A stretch of 16,632 nt of DNA, taken from contig CAYRGC010000021.1 in the NCBI GenBank assembly GCA_964423795.1, forward strand, positions 1-16,632, given 5' to 3'. Position numbers and translations under genes: made by a program. Under the pieces are notes generated by a model. That model saw nothing but the letters and a program-made list of their open reading frames with translations. It was not told the DNA's origin and did not search any database. Shown here piece after piece: positions 1-5,888 of this stretch (positions are counted from its first letter, which is position 1; every line of letters begins with the position of its first letter). Source of the stretch: CAYRGC01 sp964423795 (lineage in GTDB: Bacteria; Patescibacteriota; Gracilibacteria; Peribacterales; Peribacteraceae).

Positions 1-755
1 CGACCGGCCAGCGCGAAAAGCAGGAGATGATCCCCTACTTCGCCGCGAAGTTCGGTCAGTTCACGACGAACACGCTCATCCGCAACATCGTGGGCCAGAC
101 GAAGAGCGCGTTCGACATGTCGGACGTGATGAACTCCGGGAAGATCCTCCTCATGAACCTCTCGAAGGGTCTCATCGGCGACATCAACAGTAACCTCCTC
201 GGTCTCATCGCCGTGAACAAGATCCAGGTGGCGGCCATGCGCCGCCAGCGCCAGGATTCCGCGAGCCGCAAGGACTTCTTCCTCTACATCGACGAGTTCC
301 AGAACTTCGTGACGCCCTCGATCGAATCCATCCTCTCCGAGGCCCGCAAGTACCGCCTCGGCCTCATCCTCGCGCACCAGTACTTGGACCAGCTCGAGAA
401 GGAGAGCAAGCTCGCGGGCTCCGTCAGCCTCAAGGGCGCCATCTTCGGCAACGTGGGCTCGATGATGTTCTACCGCATCGGTCCCCAGGACGCGGAAGTG
501 GCCTCCAAGCAGATGGCCCCCGCCTTCTCCGAAGCGGACCTCGTGAACTCGGACTTCTTAAAGGGCGCGATGAAGCTCTGCATCCACGGCCAGTCCTCGC
601 GTCCGTTCTCGATCGACGTCCCGGCGCCCTGGAAGGACAACACGTACCAGAAGGACGCCCAGGCCGGCGAAGCCTTCAAGCAACTGAGCCGCCTGAAATA
701 CGGCCGCGCGAAGGAATTCGTTGACCGAGAGATCCTCCGAAGGATCGGATCCTGA
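1..755 (+). CDS. VirD4/TraG-like type IV secretion ATPase, C-terminal part
   Basis: The reading frame is open at the left edge (codons start at base 3), so only the C-terminal 250 or so residues are present. Visible are a Walker B-like strand FFLYIDEFQNF, a following helix SIESILSEARKYRLG, and the strand LILAHQYLDQL. These match the P-loop ATPase core of the VirD4/TraG/TraD coupling-protein class, where the acidic DE pair coordinates Mg-ATP and the AHQ strand carries the sensor glutamine. Such ATPases are common in CPR genomes beside type IV pilus or conjugation-like genes and are expected at the membrane. The Walker A motif and any membrane segments lie outside the window. The last codons contain a small hairpin (GATCCT / AGGATC, 731-746) without a T-run. 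The family is fairly certain; the specific role (DNA transfer or uptake) is not. Confidence 0.8.
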   Translation, partial: TGQREKQEMIPYFAAKFGQFTTNTLIRNIVGQTKSAFDMSDVMNSGKILLMNLSKGLIGDINSNLLGLIAVNKIQVAAMRRQRQDSASRKDFFLYIDEFQNFVTPSIESILSEARKYRLGLILAHQYLDQLEKESKLAGSVSLKGAIFGNVGSMMFYRIGPQDAEVASKQMAPAFSEADLVNSDFLKGAMKLCIHGQSSRPFSIDVPAPWKDNTYQKDAQAGEAFKQLSRLKYGRAKEFVDREILRRIGS

Positions 756-763
756 AGAGCCTG

Positions 764-803
764 CCCTGAGCGACTCCGAGCCGGGCGAGGAGGAGCCGAA
801 GGG
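764..803. repeat. Dispersed palindromic repeat, copy A (extended arm)
   Basis: The arms CCCTGAGC (764-771) and GAAGGG (798-803) match the two ends of the repeats at 7528-7552 and 15061-15098. Here the middle is longer and contains CTCC and GGAG, which can pair around a GC-rich loop. It begins 9 bases after the stop codon of the ATPase gene, a typical position for a REP-like or terminator-associated element. No T-run follows. Confidence 0.55.
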
Positions 804-839
804 TGGATCGGGAGATCTTGAGGAGAATCGGGTCATAAG

Positions 840-870
840 AAGCAACCAAGAAACCAAGTACCAGGTAACC
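840..870 (+). repeat. Octamer array, left (four units of ARGNAACC)
   Basis: Read on the plus strand, the units are AAGCAACC, AAGAAACC, AAGTACC (one A short) and AGGTAACC. Positions 3 and 5-8 are constant apart from the single deletion. Only position 2 (A or G) and position 4 (C, A, T, T) change. The array begins 36 bases after palindromic repeat copy A and ends 4 bases before the stop codon of the convergent four-helix gene. Confidence 0.85.
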
Positions 871-874
871 CGGA

Positions 875-1228
875 TCAGAAGGCGGCCCGTAATCCAGTCA
901 GAAGCACACTCGTGGTATTTATCTGGGCATCGAGTCGTTGGAAATGTTCTTCTTTAATGAAGACCAAATCTTTAGCGATAGATAACTGACAATGCAATTC
1001 CTCTAATGATCCAAGAGCGATTTCGAAATACCTTCGCTTTTCACGACTTGATCGTTTCGCATTTCCCTCGGCGATATTCAGCGGAACACTGGCACTTGAT
1101 CGACGCAGTTGATCACCAAGTGCATATCGTTCTTCCGCCGGAAGAAGTCGAGTGACTTCATACACAGATAAACAGAGGCGATAGGATTCCTGCCACGCTC
1201 GCAACCGTTCATGAGGACGCTGATGCAT
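875..1228 (-). CDS. Four-helix-bundle protein (23S-IVS / Avd-like family)
   Basis: This 117-residue protein carries the family signature RRSSASVPLNIAEGNAKRSS, followed by RRYFEIALGSLEELHCQLSIAKDL. That matches the TIGR02436/PF05635 'four helix bundle' family (23S rRNA intervening-sequence protein). The family is structurally related to Avd, the accessory protein of diversity-generating retroelements, and several members are basic and bind nucleic acid. The length is normal (about 115-120). I chose the ATG at 1228 because homologues start just before the HERLRAWQESY helix. An in-frame ATG at 1291 would add 21 residues; GAGGAG abuts it directly, which is too close for a good ribosome site. No rRNA and no reverse transcriptase lie nearby. 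It is flanked on both sides by octamer arrays. Family assignment is firm; function is unknown. Confidence 0.85.
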   Translation of the reverse strand: MHQRPHERLRAWQESYRLCLSVYEVTRLLPAEERYALGDQLRRSSASVPLNIAEGNAKRSSREKRRYFEIALGSLEELHCQLSIAKDLVFIKEEHFQRLDAQINTTSVLLTGLRAAF

Positions 1229-1324
1229 GTCGCGATCATCTTCAAAGAACGGTGAGACGGTAATGCGACCGCGACATCGTTTTTCTGCCATCTCCTCATT
1301 TTCCTATTTGTAACAACGAAAAAG

Positions 1325-1348
1325 ACGTTCCGCATCTTCGTGGAACGT
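1325..1348. repeat. Perfect 7-bp inverted repeat (hairpin) between right array and ORF
   Basis: ACGTTCC (1325-1331) and GGAACGT (1342-1348) are perfect inverted copies. A further G-U and a C-G pair leave a 6-base loop. On the minus strand the hairpin sits 6 bases after the octamer array and upstream of the four-helix ORF. A T-rich run follows it on that strand, so it might also act as a terminator of sortase transcription. It is a plausible structured part of the element. Confidence 0.6.
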
Positions 1349-1354
1349 TTTCTT

Positions 1355-1386
1355 GGTTTCCTGGTTACCTGGTTGCTTGGTTACTT
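1355..1386 (-). repeat. Octamer array, right (four units of ARGNAACC, inverted)
   Basis: Read on the minus strand the units are AAGTAACC, AAGCAACC, AGGTAACC and AGGAAACC, all exactly eight bases. As in the left array, only position 2 (A, A, G, G) and position 4 (T, C, T, A) vary. The unit order differs from that of the left array, so the two arrays are not simple copies of each other. Confidence 0.9.
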
Positions 1387-1405
1387 GCCCCTCAGCGAAG
1401 GGCAA
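1385..1405. repeat. Hairpin over the sortase stop codon
   Basis: TTGCCC (1385-1390) and GGGCAA (1400-1405) are perfect inverted copies with a 9-base loop that contains the sortase TGA. Read on the minus strand, the inner sequence CCCTTCGCTGAGGGG resembles the core of the dispersed CCCTTCG...CAGGG repeat. The left arm overlaps the last two bases of the right octamer array. It may be a transcript-end structure, though no T-run follows. Confidence 0.4.
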
Positions 1406-2579
1406 CTGCAGTAACCGGCCTTGCGTGCACCAGGAGGCGCGTGCTCGTCGAGTCCGGAGGCCAGCAGGTGAAGAGGATGAGCTCCTCGCCCGTACCCATG
1501 AAGGGCGTGACGTCCTTCGGGTCGATCTGATTCTGACTCGCCGTCTCGTAGATGTACATTTTGCCGTCGAAGGTGACGTACACGCGATCACCGGGGGCGA
1601 GCTCGTTCACGCGGCGGAAGATGCGGGTGTACTGGGACACGTCCCACGAGTAACCGCTCGAGTGGCCGTAGATGACGATTTTGCCGTCGTTACCCGGGAA
1701 ACTGAAGAGATGACCCACTCCCTGCTGGAGCGGGGCGAGAAGCCCCTCGCTTGTGAGCGCGTCGGACGGATGCGTCACCTTGAGGTCCTTGATGCCGAGT
1801 TTCGGAATCGTGATGGCGAAATCCAACGTGGAACGGTACTGCAGCTCGTCCTGCGAGTAGCCGCCCTGGCGGGTCGGACTCGGCGGGGGCTGCTGATACT
1901 GCATCTGGTTATTCTGCATCGTGAGCGGGTTCGTGGAACCGCCCTGATAGTTGGCCAACTCCGGGGGGTCCTGGAACGAGGAGAGGTTTTGGCTGAGGAC
2001 GATCTCCAGGCGGTAGACGATGTCGAAGAACTGGCCGCGGGAGATCGGCGCGTTCACGTCCCAACGGTCGCCGCGGAAGAGCAGATTCTTCTGCACCGAA
2101 ATGTCGAGGTACGGCTGATACCACTGCTGCCCCTGGGGCGCGCTCGCCTGCATGCCGTACGAGCGGAGGATCATGCCGAGCGCCTCCGGGAAGAGGATCT
2201 GGTTCTCCGGATGGAAGGAGCCGTCGGGGTAACCGGTGATCATGCCGGCGTCGCGCGCGGCGGCGACGTACGGGTCGTACCACTGGCCGTAGCCGACGTC
2301 CGCGAACACGTGCGTGTCGCGCGAGCGGTAGTCGTTCACGCGCTGCACGTACTCGGGACGGGACTGGAGGAGCACCTTCACGGCCTCCGCGCGGTTGATC
2401 CCCGTGTTCGGACGGCCGGTGCCGTCCGGATAGCCCTGGACCATGCCGCGGGCCGTCAGGTGGTCATACGCCCAGGTGAAGCGCGTGCCTTGGACATCCG
2501 GATACGCGGCCAGCGCCACGCCCGGGACGAGCGAGACGAGGATGGCGACGGCGAGACCGGAACTCAGGAAACGACGCAT
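1392..2579 (-). CDS. Secreted SLH-domain protein with C-terminal sortase
   Basis: The protein has 395 residues. A signal peptide (MRRFLSSGLAVAILVSLVPG, cleavage likely after ALAA) is followed by three S-layer-homology repeats (about 25-195), recognisable by GMVQGYPDGT, GMITGYPDGS and a third degenerate copy. A Gln/Pro-rich linker (about 200-255) leads to a sortase domain. The catalytic triad is visible: His306 in YGHSS, Cys372 in ILFTCWPP and Arg381 in TSTRLLVHA. Sortases are cysteine transpeptidases that join sorted proteins to the cell surface; SLH repeats usually bind cell-wall polymers, so this enzyme probably sits on the wall or S-layer. I chose the ATG at 2579 because the signal peptide starts there; upstream in-frame codons lie in promoter sequence. 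No LPXTG-type substrate is encoded in the window. The stop codon falls 5 bases from the octamer array. Confidence 0.88.
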   Translation of the reverse strand: MRRFLSSGLAVAILVSLVPGVALAAYPDVQGTRFTWAYDHLTARGMVQGYPDGTGRPNTGINRAEAVKVLLQSRPEYVQRVNDYRSRDTHVFADVGYGQWYDPYVAAARDAGMITGYPDGSFHPENQILFPEALGMILRSYGMQASAPQGQQWYQPYLDISVQKNLLFRGDRWDVNAPISRGQFFDIVYRLEIVLSQNLSSFQDPPELANYQGGSTNPLTMQNNQMQYQQPPPSPTRQGGYSQDELQYRSTLDFAITIPKLGIKDLKVTHPSDALTSEGLLAPLQQGVGHLFSFPGNDGKIVIYGHSSGYSWDVSQYTRIFRRVNELAPGDRVYVTFDGKMYIYETASQNQIDPKDVTPFMGTGEELILFTCWPPDSTSTRLLVHARPVTAVALR

Positions 2580-2611
2580 GGGGTCGAGATGAAGACGAAC
2601 AAAGGCTAAAA

Positions 2612-2639
2612 ACTTTACTACATTTGCAATTTTTGTCAA
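2612..2639 (-). promoter_or_regulatory. Promoter of the SLH-sortase gene
   Basis: On the minus strand there is TTGACA (2639-2634), a 16-base spacer and TAAAGT (2617-2612, four of six matches to TATAAT), in an AT-rich patch about 33 bases before the start codon. Confidence 0.55.
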
Positions 2640-2804
2640 TAAAATCGCCGCTCATTCGATAACCACTGTTTTGTGCTTCCAAAAGCCAAAAATACCCATG
2701 CTTTATTCAGTAAAATCCCTAACGGTCGGCTTCCAAATGCGAACCTCTGAAGGGACCGATCGCGGCTTCCCTCTGCGCACTTCCTCCTTCATACTGCGGC
2801 GCGC

Positions 2805-3899
2805 ATGGCACTCCGCATCGGTATCGTCGGCTTACCTAACGTGGGGAAATCCACCCTCTTCAACGCACTCACGCGCAGCAAGGGCGCGCAAGCCGCGAAC
2901 TACCCGTTCTGCACGATCGATCCGAACGTCGGCATCGTGGAAGTGCCCGATGAGCGCCTCCGCACGCTCGCCGACCTCATCCAACCGAAGAAGGTGATCC
3001 CCGCGGCGGTCGAATTCGTCGACATCGCGGGTCTCGTGAAGGGCGCCAGTTCCGGCGAAGGGCTCGGCAACAAATTCCTCAGCCACATCCGGGAGGTGGA
3101 CGCCATCTGCCACGTCGTGCGCATCTTCGAAGGCGGCGACATCATCCACGTCGAAGGTTCGGTGGACCCGAAGCGCGACCGCGAGACGATCGAAACCGAG
3201 CTCGCGCTCGCGGACCTGGAATCGCTGCGCAAGCGCATCGAAAAGATCCAGGGCGCCGCCAGGAGCGGCGACAAGGACAAAGTGGCGGAGCTCGCGATCG
3301 CCCAGAAGCTCGAGAAGCACCTCGCCGAGGGCAAGATGGCCTCCACGATGACGTTCTCCAAGGAGGAGCTCCCCGTCGTCCGCGGCTTCCAACTCCTCAC
3401 GGACAAGCCGATGATCTTCGCCGTGAACGCGGCGGAGACGCAGATGGCGAGCCTCAAGGTCGAAGAGGTCCGCGCGAAGCTCGCGCTGCCGGCGGATGCC
3501 CAGATCGTCATCATCTCCGCCAAGATCGAAGAAGATCTCCAGGACCTGAGTCCGGAGGAAGCGGCGACGTTCCTGAAGGATCTCGGCGTGACGTCCTCGG
3601 GTCTCGACCGTCTGATCCAGGCCGCCTACGCGGCGCTCGGCTACCAGACGTACTTCACCGCGGGCGTGGAGGAGGTCCGCGCGTGGACGGTGAAAGTGGG
3701 AGCCACCGGTCCCCAGGCGGCCGGCGTGATCCACACCGACTTCGAGAAGGGATTCATCTGCGCGGAGACGATCGCGTACGCCGATTTCGTCGCCGCGGGT
3801 TCCGAAGCGAAAGCCAAGGAAGCCGGCAAGATGCGGCAGGAAGGAAAGAACTACGTCGTGAAGGACGGGGATGTGATGCATTTCCGCTTCAACGTCTAA
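2805..3899 (+). CDS. ychF: Ribosome-binding ATPase YchF
   Basis: This 364-residue protein has normal family length. The P-loop is GLPNVGKS (9-16), the switch I region contains NYPFCTIDPN (32-41), G3 is DIAGLVKGAS (73-82), and the atypical G4 motif NAAE (208-211) replaces NKxD, which explains the preference of YchF for ATP over GTP. A helical coiled insert spans about 120-200, and the C-terminal TGS domain (about 280-364) ends in the conserved KNYVVKDGDVMHFRFNV. YchF binds ribosomes and is tied to stress and redox responses. The ATG at 2805 starts exactly at the conserved MALRIGIVG. No Shine-Dalgarno sequence precedes it, and it stands alone as a transcription unit between an opposite-strand sortase and an unrelated gene. 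Confidence 0.97.
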   Translation: MALRIGIVGLPNVGKSTLFNALTRSKGAQAANYPFCTIDPNVGIVEVPDERLRTLADLIQPKKVIPAAVEFVDIAGLVKGASSGEGLGNKFLSHIREVDAICHVVRIFEGGDIIHVEGSVDPKRDRETIETELALADLESLRKRIEKIQGAARSGDKDKVAELAIAQKLEKHLAEGKMASTMTFSKEELPVVRGFQLLTDKPMIFAVNAAETQMASLKVEEVRAKLALPADAQIVIISAKIEEDLQDLSPEEAATFLKDLGVTSSGLDRLIQAAYAALGYQTYFTAGVEEVRAWTVKVGATGPQAAGVIHTDFEKGFICAETIAYADFVAAGSEAKAKEAGKMRQEGKNYVVKDGDVMHFRFNV

Positions 3900-3902
3900 G
3901 CA

Positions 3903-3928
3903 GTACAACGTCCGGCTCGCCGTTGTAC
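3903..3928 (+). terminator. Hairpin after ychF
   Basis: GTACAACG and CGTTGTAC are perfect 8-base inverted copies around a 10-base loop, starting 3 bases after the ychF stop. The T-rich stretch comes only about 20 bases later and leads into the next start codon, so termination may be partial. Confidence 0.5.
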
Positions 3929-3956
3929 CGGGGTTCATCTCTTTCCTTTTTTTTCC

Positions 3957-4469
3957 ATGCTCGAACTCCAGGAATATCACGAAACGGACGCCCCCGACGA
4001 CCGCCTCTATCGCGAGATCGCGATCCCCGGCACCCCCCGGGGGAAACCCGTGAAAAAGCTCGAAAAGACCCGGCAACGCCTGCCGGCCCTGCTGCAGAGC
4101 GCAAACGAGGCGTTGCCCTGGGAGAAGACGGATCTGAGGGCACTCTACGAGAACCGCCTGGCGAGAGTGCGCCAACTGGAAGGGCAAACCAGAACGATCA
4201 TCAAGCTCCTGCTGCAAAAGGGTGACGAGCATCCGCCGAAGATCGCGGGCACGCCGCAATCGAACGGCCGCGAAACGATATACGACAGCGCGACAAACGG
4301 ATACCGGCGTCCCACGATCGCGCTGCGCGGAGGCATCGGCGATGAGGCGGTACAAAAAGGCGTTCGCCTGCCGATCATCCCCCGGTATCTCGTCGAGGAA
4401 ATTTTGGAAGCCGAGCGGTACGAGGAGATCGCGAATGATGTCCTGCGCCACTTCGGCTCGGAACTCTAG
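3957..4469 (+). CDS. Unknown protein, tandem paralogue 1
   Basis: I do not recognise this 170-residue protein. It is polar and mostly helical, with no signal peptide or membrane segment. It shares two blocks with the next gene. The first is GTPRGKPVKKLEK near the N terminus, where the other has GTPEGKPGKKLEK. The second is a C-terminal block ALRGGIGDEAVQKG...IIP, where the other has ELRGGVGDGVFEQIIP; both then continue into a final acidic helix and end in EL. The two are diverged tandem duplicates. The middle (about 38-75) is rich in Arg and Leu and may form a coiled coil. The 20 bases before the ATG are almost all pyrimidine (tctctttccttttttttcc) with no Shine-Dalgarno sequence. A good terminator follows. 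A cytoplasmic nucleic-acid or ribosome partner is possible but unsupported. Confidence 0.7.
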   Translation: MLELQEYHETDAPDDRLYREIAIPGTPRGKPVKKLEKTRQRLPALLQSANEALPWEKTDLRALYENRLARVRQLEGQTRTIIKLLLQKGDEHPPKIAGTPQSNGRETIYDSATNGYRRPTIALRGGIGDEAVQKGVRLPIIPRYLVEEILEAERYEEIANDVLRHFGSEL

Positions 4470-4475
4470 CATCCG

Positions 4476-4517
4476 ACCGGGGGCCACCTCGGGGAAGGCT
4501 GGCCTCCGGTAATTTTT
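4476..4517 (+). terminator. Rho-independent terminator after paralogue 1
   Basis: ACCGGGGGCCA (4476-4486) pairs with TGGCCTCCGGT (4500-4510) over 11 bases, including one G-U, around a 13-base loop, followed by AATTTTT. Confidence 0.8.
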
Positions 4518-4560
4518 AGGGCTGCCATCGGGCCAAAACCTCGATCGAGGATGCATTTCC

Positions 4561-4588
4561 TTGTCACGCGGCGAATCGTCCCTAGCAT
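4561..4588 (+). promoter_or_regulatory. Possible promoter of paralogue 2 / RNHCP operon
   Basis: TTGTCA (4561-4566), a 16-base spacer and TAGCAT (4583-4588) lie 36 bases before the start at 4625 and just after a terminator. Matches are partial (5/6 and 4/6), but the 16-base spacing recurs at the other promoters in the window. Confidence 0.4.
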
Positions 4589-4624
4589 GTCGCCACTTCT
4601 TTTGGATTCATTCCCCTCTCTTTC

Positions 4625-5041
4625 ATGAGCACGAACGGACTGAACGGTTTCCATGGCGCATTCGTTTCCGTCGACGGCACGCCGGAGGGAAAGCCGGGAA
4701 AGAAGTTGGAGAAGGTTGCCGCGAGCCTGGGTCGACTGGAAGGAACGTCGCAGTATGAGACGCGCCGCCGACGCCTTCAGCAACTGCTCAATGGCACGCG
4801 CTACTATCCCGCTGGCACAAAGCTTGCGAGTCTCTACTACACGGGACACAACGGAAAAACCAATGGCACGAGCGGCGTCCAGACCCCGAAGAAGAACGGC
4901 GTCCAAGAACTCCGCGGCGGCGTCGGCGATGGCGTTTTCGAGCAGATCATTCCCGAGGATGTCGCCACGCCGATCTTCGAGGAAGAGCATTTTATCGCTA
5001 CCGCGGAAAAACTTCTTGAGGAGCAGGGACAGGAACTCTGA
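4625..5041 (+). CDS. Unknown protein, tandem paralogue 2
   Basis: This 138-residue protein has no family I recognise. It has GTPEGKPGKKLEK (about 18-30), a basic stretch with YETRRRRLQQLL (about 44-55), a Gly/Asn/Thr-rich linker around HNGKTNGTSGVQTPKKNG, then ELRGGVGDGVFEQIIPED and a C-terminal acidic helix ending EEQGQEL. These blocks align in order with the preceding gene, so the pair arose by duplication. This copy is about 30 residues shorter in its N-terminal and middle parts. The leader is an unbroken 14-base pyrimidine run up to the ATG. The stop lies 3 bases before the RNHCP gene, so the two are probably cotranscribed and coupled. Confidence 0.72.
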   Translation: MSTNGLNGFHGAFVSVDGTPEGKPGKKLEKVAASLGRLEGTSQYETRRRRLQQLLNGTRYYPAGTKLASLYYTGHNGKTNGTSGVQTPKKNGVQELRGGVGDGVFEQIIPEDVATPIFEEEHFIATAEKLLEEQGQEL

Positions 5042-5044
5042 TCC

Positions 5045-5353
5045 ATGCCGTTCATCCCCCGAGAAGAGGCCTTCACCTGCGAGCACTGCGGTGCCCCCGT
5101 GGAGCCTCTTTCGCGCGGAACATACCGCGATCACTGTCCGGTTTGTCTCTGGAGCAAGCATGTCGACGATCTCGGCCCCGGAGATCGCGCGTCGCTGTGC
5201 CGAGGCCTCTTCCGTCCCACGGGCATCGATAGCGACAGCAAGAAGGGCTTCGTGATCCTTTATACCTGCGAGAAATGCGGAAAAAGGCACCGAAACCGCG
5301 CCGCGCCGGACGACGACCTCAGCATCAGTTTCGAACAGAATTTGTACTCTTGA
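5045..5353 (+). CDS. RNHCP-domain zinc protein
   Basis: This 102-residue protein matches the RNHCP family (PF12647). It has an N-terminal FTCEHCG (two Cys), the signature YRDHCPVCLWSKHVD (about 30-44), PGDRASLCRGLF, and a C-terminal YTCEKCGKRHRNR. The paired CxxC motifs suggest one or two structural zinc sites. The family's biochemical role is not established, and its members are small and probably cytoplasmic. The gene starts 3 bases after the stop of the upstream paralogue; an AGGA lies about 10 bases before its ATG, a more ordinary ribosome site than most in this window, as expected for an internal operon gene. An imperfect inverted repeat (CTTGAAT at 5349, ATTCAAG at 5383) spans its stop codon. 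Confidence 0.88.
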   Translation: MPFIPREEAFTCEHCGAPVEPLSRGTYRDHCPVCLWSKHVDDLGPGDRASLCRGLFRPTGIDSDSKKGFVILYTCEKCGKRHRNRAAPDDDLSISFEQNLYS

Positions 5354-5398
5354 ATGAATAATTTGATCAGGTTTCTCCTCTGATTCAAGGGCGAACTT

Positions 5399-5427
5399 TT
5401 GATAAAGGCCCATCGGGGTCTTAGGAT
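5399..5427 (+). promoter_or_regulatory. Possible promoter of the lipoprotein gene
   Basis: TTGATA (5399-5404), a 17-base spacer and TAGGAT (5422-5427) lie upstream of a terminator-like hairpin and the start at 5492. The match is partial (5/6 and 4/6). Confidence 0.35.
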
Positions 5428-5441
5428 GGTCATCGAACCAC

Positions 5442-5484
5442 CCCGCGAGCGAAAAACGTTCGCCCGCCGGGTCCTTTTTCTTTT
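5442..5484 (+). terminator. Terminator-like hairpin, possibly an attenuator
   Basis: CCCGCGAGCG (5442-5451) pairs imperfectly with CGCCCGCCGGG (5461-5471), followed by TCC and an 11-base T-rich run. It ends 7 bases before the lipoprotein ATG, so it either ends the upstream operon or attenuates transcription into the lipoprotein gene. GGGTCC (5470) and GGTCCC (5486) could form a competing hairpin next to the start codon. Confidence 0.5.
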
Positions 5485-5491
5485 TGGTCCC

Positions 5492-5884
5492 ATGAAACGC
5501 CTGCTCCTCTGCCTTTCGCTCTTGGGTCTCCTCTTCCTCACGAACTGCGGCAAAAAGCAGGTGGTGCACGTGTTCGATGCCCAAGGGGACGACGCGGGAT
5601 CCGTGGAAGTGCAAGGAAAGGACGGCCTTGTGGAGCGCAGCGGAAAGCCGATCGGACGCATCGAGAGCGGCACGTTCCTCGGCGCGGACGGCAAGGTGAT
5701 GGGCAAGGTGGTGCTTGAGAACGACAAAGTGCTCATCGCCGACGCCACGGGCAATGCGGTAGGTTCCCTCGAGGCGGGCACGAATTGCTTCGGCAAAGCC
5801 GCGGCGATGGTCGGGAAACTCGGTGACACGCTGCCGCCGGAACTTGCGGCGGGCGCCTGCTACCTGGTGCTTCTCGCGCGCTGA
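5492..5884 (+). CDS. Small lipoprotein with internal Gly/Asp repeats
   Basis: This 130-residue protein starts with a lipoprotein signal: MKRLLLCLSLLGLLFLTNC, with lipobox LTNC and Cys19 as the lipidated residue. The mature part consists of about five short repeats of the pattern D/K-x-x-G-x-x-x-G-x-V/I, for example FDAQGDDAGSVEV, ERSGKPIGRIES, GADGKVMGKVVL and DATGNAVGSLEA, which suggests a repetitive beta structure. No known domain is recognised. It is expected to be tethered to the outer face of the membrane. I chose the ATG at 5492 because the signal peptide begins there; an in-frame ATG at 5399 would place 31 charged residues before it. The leader is pyrimidine-rich. It converges on the next gene with only 4 bases between stop codons. 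Confidence 0.78.
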   Translation: MKRLLLCLSLLGLLFLTNCGKKQVVHVFDAQGDDAGSVEVQGKDGLVERSGKPIGRIESGTFLGADGKVMGKVVLENDKVLIADATGNAVGSLEAGTNCFGKAAAMVGKLGDTLPPELAAGACYLVLLAR

Positions 5885-5888
5885 ACGC

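Larger units (their letters stand above)
840..1386 (-). other. Candidate element: four-helix-bundle gene between inverted octamer arrays
   Basis: A 547-base unit consists of four octamers at the left (840-870), the four-helix-bundle ORF, a hairpin (1325-1348) and four octamers at the right (1355-1386). The arrays are in opposite orientation. In a minus-strand transcript, the 5' array (ARGNAACC)4 could therefore pair with the 3' array (GGTTNCYT)4 over about 31 bases with mismatches. The left array ends 4 bases from the ORF's stop codon, and the right array starts 5 bases after the sortase stop codon. The layout resembles 23S rRNA intervening sequences, in which an ORF of this family sits between complementary ends, but there is no rRNA here. 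Calling it a mobile or variable element is inference. Confidence 0.6.

Noticed and set aside
721..957. 78-codon plus-strand frame after the ATPase gene
   Set aside because: It reads through the palindromic repeat and the octamer array and then overlaps the four-helix gene antisense. Composition is acidic low complexity.
875..1291. Four-helix ORF as part of a 23S rRNA intervening sequence
   Set aside because: There is no rRNA sequence on either side; the neighbours are protein genes.
1229..1291. Longer start (ATG at 1291) for the four-helix protein
   Set aside because: It adds a non-conserved stretch, and the GAGGAG lies directly against the ATG. It cannot be fully excluded.
840..1386. Octamer arrays as a CRISPR array
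   Set aside because: The units are eight bases with no spacers, and there are no cas genes.
1353..2609. Open frame of 418 codons on the plus strand opposite the SLH-sortase gene
   Set aside because: The opposite strand encodes a clear signal peptide, SLH repeats and sortase motifs. This frame starts inside the octamer array and has no domain.
2832..4556. Open frame of 574 codons on the minus strand across ychF and the next gene
   Set aside because: It is antisense to ychF, with a composition typical of shadow frames and no recognisable domain.
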